A stretch of DNA of 64,000 bases, taken from assembly GCF_022229005.1 (NCBI RefSeq), contig NZ_JAKKFD010000026.1, positions 1 through 64,000 on the forward strand, written 5' to 3'. Positions within the stretch are counted from its first letter, which is position 1, and each line of letters begins with the position of its first letter. The stretch is from Micromonospora trifolii. Lineage in GTDB: Bacteria; Actinomycetota; Actinomycetes; Mycobacteriales; Micromonosporaceae. A model generated the notes under the pieces. It was not told where the DNA came from. It saw nothing but the letters and a program-made list of their open reading frames with translations, and made no database searches. This document shows, piece by piece, positions 58,256 through 64,000 of the stretch. Made by a program: the position numbers and the translations under genes.

Positions 58256-59035
58256 ATGCTGACGATCAGCCAACTCGCGGCGTACGCCGGCGTCACGGTG
58301 CGGGCGGTACGGCACTACCACCAGATCGGCCTGCTGCCGGAGCCCGAGCGGGACGCCTCGGGCTACCGGCGGTACAGCGCAGGTGCTGTGGTGTCCCTCA
58401 TCAGGATCCGGATTCTCGCCAACGCCGGGGTGCCGCTGTCCCAGATCGGTCAGATGCTGGAGGCCGACGCGTCGACCTTCGCGGCCGCGGTCGAGGAGAT
58501 CGACAGGCAACTGGGCGACGAGATCGCACGACTGGAGGCCAGCCGGAAGCAGATCGCGCAACTTGCCGCCGGGGATCGTCTGGCACTCGCACCAGAGGTG
58601 ACCACCTACCTCGATCGGCTCCGCGCCATTGGCGTCTCCGAGCGGGTGGTGGCGGGGGAGCGGGACAGCTGGATCCTGATGTCGGCTCGCTGGCCGGATC
58701 GCGTCCGCGAATGGATGCCCAGCAAGATCGCGCAGTTGGACGACCCGCAACTCAAACGGCTCTATCGGATCCTGTCGGAGATCTTGGAGAGCGACACCGG
58801 CGACGACGCGCGTCTGGTAGAGGCCGCTGACATCATGGCCGGCCTCGCCGAGCAGGCATACCGCTCTGGTGAGATCGACCTCGGTGAGGTGGCGCAGGAC
58901 GATCTACCGTTCGACCTCCTGGACGCGCTGGCCGTCGAGGCGGACCCGCGGGTGCAGCGACTGCTGGATCTGATGCGCGAGCGCGGCTGGGATGGTCTGG
59001 CGCGACTGGAGCGGTTGGCAGAGCCGTCCACCTGA
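58256..59035 (+). CDS. MerR-family transcriptional regulator
   Basis: This 259-residue regulator has the MerR domain (LTISQLAAYAGVTVRAVRHY, YRRYSAGAVVSLIRI, ILANAGVPLSQIGQML) and a long effector region (~130 residues) of unknown ligand. MerR proteins activate promoters in response to stress or drugs. Its position just after the DrrAB-like genes suggests it controls them, though a shared promoter with them is also possible. Confidence 0.86.
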   Translation: MLTISQLAAYAGVTVRAVRHYHQIGLLPEPERDASGYRRYSAGAVVSLIRIRILANAGVPLSQIGQMLEADASTFAAAVEEIDRQLGDEIARLEASRKQIAQLAAGDRLALAPEVTTYLDRLRAIGVSERVVAGERDSWILMSARWPDRVREWMPSKIAQLDDPQLKRLYRILSEILESDTGDDARLVEAADIMAGLAEQAYRSGEIDLGEVAQDDLPFDLLDALAVEADPRVQRLLDLMRERGWDGLARLERLAEPST

Positions 59036-59071
59036 TCGACTGTCGGCTCTGTTGGTAGTTCACCGCGTCGC

Positions 59072-59668
59072 TCAGCGTCCCGCTGCCGGGGCCGGCTGGG
59101 GTTCGCGCTCCGTGGACGTGTCGGGTGTGGCGGGACACCAGCGGCGGGACACCAGCGCCGCCAGCCCGGCGCCCGCGGCGTTGAGCAGGACGTCGTCCAC
59201 CGACGACACGCGGTCCAGCCGCAGGACGTACTGGGCGGTCTCCACCAGGACCGAGCAGCCGGCCGCGAGGACCAGGATCCGTGGTACCGACGCCAGCGCC
59301 GGGAATCGTAGCGGGGCGAAGAAGCCCAGGGCCGCGAAGACCAGCAGGTTGCCGACGACCTGGACCGTCGCCGTCAGCGGGCCACCGTCGGAGAAGATCG
59401 TGAGCAGGTCGCGCAGCGGCACCAGTGTCACCCGACCGGAGACGGCGCCGGCCTGGTCACCCGGCAACATGATCATCCACACCCACGGCACGGTGCCGTA
59501 GACGATGCCGACGTCGGCCAGCGACGTCCGCCACGCCGCACCGGTGCCGGCGGCACGTCGGTGGCGGGCCAGGGCCCACACCGCCAGCGCGGCCAACGGC
59601 AGGACGACCGCAGTGATGAGGACGACGCCGTTGAACGTACCGAGCCAGCCGTGCCAACCCCTGACCAT
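59072..59668 (-). CDS. VanZ-family membrane protein
   Basis: This 198-residue protein has about five helices and the VanZ-like features VPLRDLLTIFSDGGP, LVFAALGFFAPLRFP, ETAQYVLRLDRVSSVDDVLLN and LAALVSRRW. VanZ relatives affect glycopeptide resistance or envelope properties, but most are of unknown role. ATG at 59668 is used; the frame upstream is GC-poor in codon bias. It lies just downstream of the GH54 terminator. Confidence 0.82.
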   Translation of the reverse strand: MVRGWHGWLGTFNGVVLITAVVLPLAALAVWALARHRRAAGTGAAWRTSLADVGIVYGTVPWVWMIMLPGDQAGAVSGRVTLVPLRDLLTIFSDGGPLTATVQVVGNLLVFAALGFFAPLRFPALASVPRILVLAAGCSVLVETAQYVLRLDRVSSVDDVLLNAAGAGLAALVSRRWCPATPDTSTEREPQPAPAAGR

Positions 59669-59761
59669 GCGCCCCCGCTTTCGCCCAGTCCCGAAACCTA
59701 CCCGGCCCGGGTCGCGGGCACTCGCCCGTTCGTGACAGTCGCGCGTCGGGCACGGTCGACT

Positions 59762-59802
59762 GTCGTGCCGCCCCCGTTGAAGCTCGCGGGGGGCGGCACG
59801 AC
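59762..59802 (-). terminator. Hairpin terminator of the GH54 gene
   Basis: Perfect 14-bp arms (59762-59775 and 59789-59802, GTCGTGCCGCCCCC and complement) lie 15 bp beyond the GH54 stop codon. Confidence 0.78.
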
Positions 59803-59817
59803 CGACCGTGTGGTGGG

Positions 59818-61293
59818 TCAGCTGCGGGTGGCCCACCGCTGGTTGGTGCCGCCGTTGCAGGCCCAGAGGATGAGCTTGGTGCCGTTGGCGGTGGCGGCCG
59901 CGTTGGCATCGAGGCAGAGCCCGGACTGGACGCCGGTGATGGTGCCGTTGGAGTTGAGGTTCCACTGTTGGTTGGTGCCGCCGTGGCAGTCCCAGATGAT
60001 GGCCTGGGTGCCGTTGGTGGTGCCCTGGCCGTTGGCGTCGAGGCACTTGTTGCCGTACACCTGGAGTTGTTTGCCGGCGGTGTAGGTCCAGCGCTGCGCG
60101 GTGTTGCCGAGGCAGTCCCAGAGTTGGACCTGGCTGCCGTTGGTGGTGCTGCCGTTCGGTACGTCGATGCAGCGGCTGGACTGGGCGCCCACGACCTGGA
60201 CGTTCTGCTGCGGGTTGCCGCCGCCGACCGGCGCGTAGGCGTCGGCGTTGATGTTGGCCTGGACGGCGTTCTCGGTGGCCGCCGTCGGGTAGCCGGAGGT
60301 CAGTACGCCCTCGAAGAAGGTGCCGCGACCGGTGATGCTGTTGTCACCGCCGATGCCGAGCAGGATGGCGCCTTCCTTCTTCATCGGGTGGTAGCCGTTG
60401 GGGCGTGGCCCGTCGAAGTAGGTCGTCAGGCTGCCCGACTGGGCGTTGCCACCCCGGATCGCCCAGTGGTTCGGCTCGCCCTTGACCATTGCGGTGACGA
60501 AGCGGTGGTTGATCGACGCGATGTTGTTGTAGCCCGCGTTGACGCCGGAGAACAGCCCCCACTCCAGGTCGGCCATGATCCAGGGTCCGGCGCCCGCCCC
60601 GTAGCCCCACTGCTTGTTGGCGCCGAAGTAGACGGTTTCCATGATGGCGCGTTCGTCGGCGAGGTTGTTGGTCTGCGCGTTGCCGTAGTCGAAGCAGCAC
60701 CACTGGTTGTAGTGCGTCCCGTCGACGACCGCGTAGATGCCCTCGGGCTGGTCGCCGGTCGCGACACCGTTTGTGTTGTTGTTGCGGTAGCCGGTGCCGG
60801 GGGCGATGTAGACGCCGTACGCCTTCTGGCCGCCGACGGTGACCGGCGCCGCCTTCGCGTCGGCGAGGTTGTCGAATCCGCCGGGAGCGGGGCCGACGAA
60901 GTAGCCGGGGGGCGCCTGGGTGAGACGGTTGTTGCGGCCGGACTGGTCGTAGATGATCGTGATGACGCAGTTGGTGTTGGCGCAGAACGTGTCCTGGGTG
61001 GCGGCGTTGGCGTAGCCGCCCTCGCTGAGCACGCCGACGTCACGGGTGGTGTTGTCCGACGAGCGTCGGACCTGGTAGAGCGGGCCGTTGTACGCGCCGT
61101 ACAGCGCCCGGGTGGTGCTGTGCGCGGCCACGCACGGCGTGCCGCCGGAGGCGTAGATGTCACACGGACCCGTGCCGGCGGCGTGGGCGACGCCCGGCGC
61201 GTCCGAGACCACATAGGCGCCAGCGGCGACGACGAGGACGAACAGTGTCCCGGCGGCGGCCATCAGGCGACCCAGTCTTCTCTTCACGTTCAT
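59818..61293 (-). CDS. Secreted GH54 alpha-L-arabinofuranosidase with ricin-type CBM13
   Basis: This 491-residue enzyme removes arabinose side chains from arabinan or arabinoxylan. The signal peptide ends near GVAHAAG. The GH54 catalytic domain (~40-355) begins GPCDIYASGGTPCVAAHSTT and has IIYDQSGRNNRLTQAPPG, the expected nucleophile Glu in MADLEWGLF and the expected acid/base Asp in GIGGDNSITGRG. The C-terminal ~125 residues form a beta-trefoil with repeated QxW units (QLWDCLGNTAQRW, IIWDCHGGTNQQW, ILWACNGGTNQRW). It is divergent from LacI. Confidence 0.92.
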   Translation of the reverse strand: MNVKRRLGRLMAAAGTLFVLVVAAGAYVVSDAPGVAHAAGTGPCDIYASGGTPCVAAHSTTRALYGAYNGPLYQVRRSSDNTTRDVGVLSEGGYANAATQDTFCANTNCVITIIYDQSGRNNRLTQAPPGYFVGPAPGGFDNLADAKAAPVTVGGQKAYGVYIAPGTGYRNNNTNGVATGDQPEGIYAVVDGTHYNQWCCFDYGNAQTNNLADERAIMETVYFGANKQWGYGAGAGPWIMADLEWGLFSGVNAGYNNIASINHRFVTAMVKGEPNHWAIRGGNAQSGSLTTYFDGPRPNGYHPMKKEGAILLGIGGDNSITGRGTFFEGVLTSGYPTAATENAVQANINADAYAPVGGGNPQQNVQVVGAQSSRCIDVPNGSTTNGSQVQLWDCLGNTAQRWTYTAGKQLQVYGNKCLDANGQGTTNGTQAIIWDCHGGTNQQWNLNSNGTITGVQSGLCLDANAAATANGTKLILWACNGGTNQRWATRS

Positions 61294-61339
61294 CGGATCC
61301 TTTCGAGTGCGTGGTGGAGGTGGCGTGTAGCGGTGGAAT

Positions 61340-61394
61340 TGACGTCACACGTCATACCTGTGACATTAATGGGCGTCCATCTATTAGCGCTAGT
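61340..61394. promoter_or_regulatory. Candidate LacI operators
   Basis: TGACGTCACACGTCA (61340-61354) is a perfect 6-bp inverted repeat with a CAC spacer and contains the palindrome TGACGTCA. A second site ATTAGCGCTAGT (61383-61394) has a perfect TAGCGCTA core, typical of LacI-family operators with a central CG. Both lie between the GH54 and LacI genes. Confidence 0.5.
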
Positions 61395-61498
61395 TGGTAC
61401 GCGTTGGTCATCGATCGATGAGCCTGAGGACGGATATGCTGGTCAGCGGAGCAAGGTGCGTCCCCGTATCGGGGCAAAAATCGATTCGAGGGCGATTG

Positions 61499-62512
61499 AT
61501 GAACATCGGGGAGATCGCTCGCCGGGCGGGGGTGTCCCGCAGCACCGTTTCCTACGTGCTCAGCGGAAAACGCAGCGTGTCGGAGGGGACCCGGCAACGG
61601 ATCCAGTCGGTCATCGACGAGTTGGACTACCGGCCGAACGCCAGCGCCCGTGCTCTCAAGGAGGGGCGCACCCGCACCCTCGGGCTGGTCATCCCGCCGG
61701 CGAGCCAGCGGCTGACCGACATGCAGCTGGGCTTCGTCGCCAGCGTCGTCGAGGCCGCCGCCCGCCACGACCTCGACGTGCTGCTGTCCCCCTCCGGTGG
61801 CGACCATGACCGGTCGTTCGAGCGGATCGTCACCGGCCGTCGGGTGGACGGCGTGGTCCTCATGGAGATTCGGCTGGCCGACGACCGGGTGACCCGGCTG
61901 ACAAAGGCCGGGCTGCCGTTCGTCACCATCGGCCGGACCGCCGAGCCGCACGGGATGAGCTGGATCGACATCGACTACGCCGGGCTGATCGCCCGGTGCG
62001 TGCAGCACCTGGCCGACCTGGGGCACCGGCACGTCGCACTCGTGAACCGGTCCGCCGAGTTGGTGGCCGCCGGATACGGCCCCAGCCATCGCGCGCTGAC
62101 CGGCTTCCGCGCGGCGGCTGTGGAGCGGGGGTTGACCGGCGTGGAGGTGTGCAGCGGCGACGACACCGCCTCCGGCGAGGCGTGCATGGAGCAACTGCTC
62201 GCGACGCATCCCGAGGTCACGGCGGTGGCCACCATCAACGAGGCCGCACTACCCGGAATGCAGCGCGCGTTGACCGGTGCCGGTTTGTCGGTGCCACGCG
62301 ACTTCTCCGTCGCCGGAGTCGCCGCGCAGCACTGGGCGGAGGATTTCCGCCCGCCGCTGACCGCCGCCGACGTGCCGATGGTCGAGATGGGCGCGGAGGC
62401 GGTGTCGCTGCTGCTGGAGATCATCGCGGCTCCCGGCGCCGTGCCACGACACCGCCTCTACAGCCCGCCCATCTCGTTGCGTTCCAGCACCGGCCCGGTC
62501 CGGGCCCGCTGA
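61499..62512 (+). CDS. LacI-family transcriptional regulator
   Basis: This 337-residue repressor has the LacI helix-turn-helix at its start (NIGEIARRAGVSRSTVSYVL), the hinge (YRPNASARALKEGRTRTLGL) and a sugar-binding core (VDGVVLMEIRLADDRV, FVTIGRTAEPHGMSWIDIDY, DLGHRHVALVN). ATG at 61499 matches the family start; an upstream ATG adds non-family residues. It is divergent from the GH54 arabinofuranosidase and probably represses it until arabinose-type ligand appears. The MGH1-like gene downstream is on the opposite strand, tail to tail. Confidence 0.92.
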   Translation: MNIGEIARRAGVSRSTVSYVLSGKRSVSEGTRQRIQSVIDELDYRPNASARALKEGRTRTLGLVIPPASQRLTDMQLGFVASVVEAAARHDLDVLLSPSGGDHDRSFERIVTGRRVDGVVLMEIRLADDRVTRLTKAGLPFVTIGRTAEPHGMSWIDIDYAGLIARCVQHLADLGHRHVALVNRSAELVAAGYGPSHRALTGFRAAAVERGLTGVEVCSGDDTASGEACMEQLLATHPEVTAVATINEAALPGMQRALTGAGLSVPRDFSVAGVAAQHWAEDFRPPLTAADVPMVEMGAEAVSLLLEIIAAPGAVPRHRLYSPPISLRSSTGPVRAR

Positions 62513-62522
62513 TCCGAGCCGG

Positions 62523-64000
62523 CTACCCGCCCCTGATCCGCCGCTCCTCCTGGGCGGCGGCGAGGATGAGATAGCTGCTGGCGGTCCAGGTGTAGGCGCG
62601 GTCGCGCAGCCCGGTGCCGGTCTCGGCATCGAAGTTCTCCGCGAAGCCGGACTTCTCGCACAGCGCGAGGAACCGCCGACTGATGTCGTCGGCGATCCTG
62701 GTCTGCCCGGCCCGGCGCAGGCCGTCCTCGACCAGGACGGTGGAGGGCGCCCAGATCGGGCCACGCCAGTAGCCGTCGGCGAGGTAGTGGGCCGAGTCGG
62801 TCGGCTCGGTGGCCAACCCGTGCCTGGTCAGATGGGTTTCGACGCCACGCGCCAGCGCAGCGGCGACCGGGGCCGGCAGGTCGGCCCCGAGCGCGACGGG
62901 CATCAGGTCGAGCAGACTGCGGCTGGGTCGGCGTTGCCCGGTGTGGGGGTTCCGGGCGCAGAAGCGCTCGCCGTCCCACAGGTCGCGCAGCATGGCCCGG
63001 TGGATCCGGTCGGCCTCCCCGGACCAGCGGGTGGCCGGCTCACCCAGCTCGGTGGCGAGGTCGGCGAGGCAGCGAAGCTGCGAGACGAGGAACGCGGCGA
63101 GGTCAGCCGTTTCGAGGACCCGGTTCTCGTCGAAGGTGGTGGCGTTGTCCCAGCCGCTGTCGTTGCCGTGCTGGTAATGCGGCAGGTCGTGGCCGGGTGC
63201 ACGCCGCGCGTCGAGCCAGAACCCGGTCCAGCGGGCGAGCCGGTCGTACGTCTGCGCGAGTGCCGCCCGGTCCGGCGGCTGGGGAAGACGTCGGCGCAGG
63301 TGTCGGAGGGCCCAGCCGTGGATGGGGGGCTTGACGTAGTTGTGCAGGACCTCGGAGTGGGTGATCGAGTCGGGGAGGGCGCCGGCCTCGTCCTGGTGGT
63401 CGAAGGGCAACTGGAACTGGTGCCACGCCAGCTCCGGCTCACCGGCCGCCAGGGCGATCGCGTTGAAGCAGTGGTCCCAGCTCCACACCTTGTCCATCCA
63501 GTGCTTGGACATCAGGACGGCGGGCCGGGTGACGAAGCCCGCCGGGGCGACAGTGGCCGACCAGAGGACGTACGCGGCCAGCTCGGCGGCCGGGGTCTCC
63601 GGACCGCGCCAGGGCGCGATCGCGTCGACGAACGCGGTGAACTCCGCGAACCGGTCGCGGCACAACTGCTCGAAGCTGACGGATCCGGCGTACGGGCGGC
63701 GGGCGGTGGCGTACTCCTCGATCGCGATCTCCCAGGGCTGGTCGCCGGGAAGGTCCAGGGACCGGTCGGCGGTGCCGAGCGCCTGCGTGCCGTCGGTCCG
63801 CAGCAGAGCGCCGGAGAGCACGGTGACCCGGTAGCGGCGACCGGTCTCGTACGAGGTGAACACGTGTGATCCGTCGACCGGGTCGGCGTACAGGTAGGTG
63901 CCGCTGAACGGGGTGAGGGTGTGTGCCGCAGCGGCCACCCGCAGGCCGAGCCGGTGACCCCGGATCCGCAGGGCGTCCGGCCCGTCGTAGACGGCCTCGA
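62523..64000 (-). CDS. MGH1-like glycoside hydrolase, 5' end outside window
   Basis: The reverse strand stays open to the right edge (EAVYDGPDALRIRGHRLGL continues upstream of the first internal Met), so the N-terminus is missing. The ~490 visible residues form an (alpha/alpha)6 barrel like GH63/GH37-type glycosidases and glycogen debranching relatives: SKHWMDKVWSWDHCFNAIAL, LPFDHQDEAGALPDSITHSE, HYQHGNDSGWDNATTFDEN and DGYWRGPIWAPSTVLVEDGL. The Asp in DSGWDN and the Glu residues nearby are candidate catalytic acids. It probably acts on a plant polysaccharide fragment in the cytoplasm. Confidence 0.85.
   Translation of the reverse strand, partial: EAVYDGPDALRIRGHRLGLRVAAAAHTLTPFSGTYLYADPVDGSHVFTSYETGRRYRVTVLSGALLRTDGTQALGTADRSLDLPGDQPWEIAIEEYATARRPYAGSVSFEQLCRDRFAEFTAFVDAIAPWRGPETPAAELAAYVLWSATVAPAGFVTRPAVLMSKHWMDKVWSWDHCFNAIALAAGEPELAWHQFQLPFDHQDEAGALPDSITHSEVLHNYVKPPIHGWALRHLRRRLPQPPDRAALAQTYDRLARWTGFWLDARRAPGHDLPHYQHGNDSGWDNATTFDENRVLETADLAAFLVSQLRCLADLATELGEPATRWSGEADRIHRAMLRDLWDGERFCARNPHTGQRRPSRSLLDLMPVALGADLPAPVAAALARGVETHLTRHGLATEPTDSAHYLADGYWRGPIWAPSTVLVEDGLRRAGQTRIADDISRRFLALCEKSGFAENFDAETGTGLRDRAYTWTASSYLILAAAQEERRIRGG

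Noticed and set aside
1..64000. CRISPR array or cas genes
   Set aside because: No regularly spaced ~30-bp direct repeats and no Cas-like motifs were seen.

Overview
The window is very GC-rich DNA with GC-ending codons, GTG and even TTG starts, an SsgB-type sporulation protein, an AfsR-type regulator, many secreted polysaccharide-binding proteins and F420-type oxidoreductases. This fits a filamentous actinomycete, most likely the Micromonosporaceae (Micromonospora or a close relative). The family assignment is an inference from gene content; no marker gene was compared.

Layout. 1-3.97 kb: a partial TPR membrane protein, a MarR/VOC divergent pair with an operator, a TcmP-like hypothetical, a large GC-rich inverted repeat and a DUF4236 protein. 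4.0-11.2 kb: a sulfur-scavenging operon. A 25-codon leader ORF ending in cysteine precedes an SsuABC-type sulfonate transporter, an FMN monooxygenase, a flavin reductase and a nitroreductase. A CymR-like Rrf2 regulator and an AraC regulator lie on the other strand. 11.4-13.7 kb: an SDR enzyme, SsgB, a PGPGW membrane protein and tRNA-Val(CAC). 13.7-17.2 kb: accessory DNA next to the tRNA, with a frameshifted integrase tail, an IS3-type transposase scrap, and a type VII-secretion-style module (YbaB-like, EspC-like, WXG protein) leading into an EndoU-like toxin and a MafI-like immunity protein.

17.2-22.5 kb: a secreted metzincin divergent from a truncated AfsR/SARP regulator, with an 11-bp-periodic heptamer array between them, then an ECF sigma factor, a membrane partner and a Ddn-type enzyme. 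22.5-30.7 kb: an S-adenosyl methyltransferase, a DUF1996 secreted protein with a duplicated coiled-coil insert, a FnIII-CBM2 protein coupled to a GH53 galactanase, a PAS-GAF sensor and a DUF4352 protein. 30.8-38.0 kb: an F420-type oxidoreductase, a YrdB protein, two NarL-type two-component systems flanking a CDP-alcohol phosphotransferase/DedA-like pair, and two small proteins.

38-46.4 kb: LysR/MFS divergent pair, a second MFS exporter, a fructosamine-kinase-like enzyme, two serine beta-lactamase-like hydrolases, and DUF4253-like and DinB proteins. 46.4-55 kb: a secreted hydrolase with CBM2, PaaX, small enzymes and membrane proteins, an MBL/PPOX operon divergent from a CGNR regulator with a nested palindrome, and a Tat-exported PhoX-like phosphatase. 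55-64 kb: an NmrA/MarR divergent pair with three operator copies, a DrrAB-type exporter with a MerR regulator, VanZ, a GH54 arabinofuranosidase divergent from LacI, and a partial MGH1-like glycosidase running off the right edge.

Most of the window is catabolism, regulation and secretion typical of a soil saprophyte. The points most worth following are the leader peptide, the tRNA-linked EndoU/MafI cassette, the SARP-like repeat array and several clean operator arrays.
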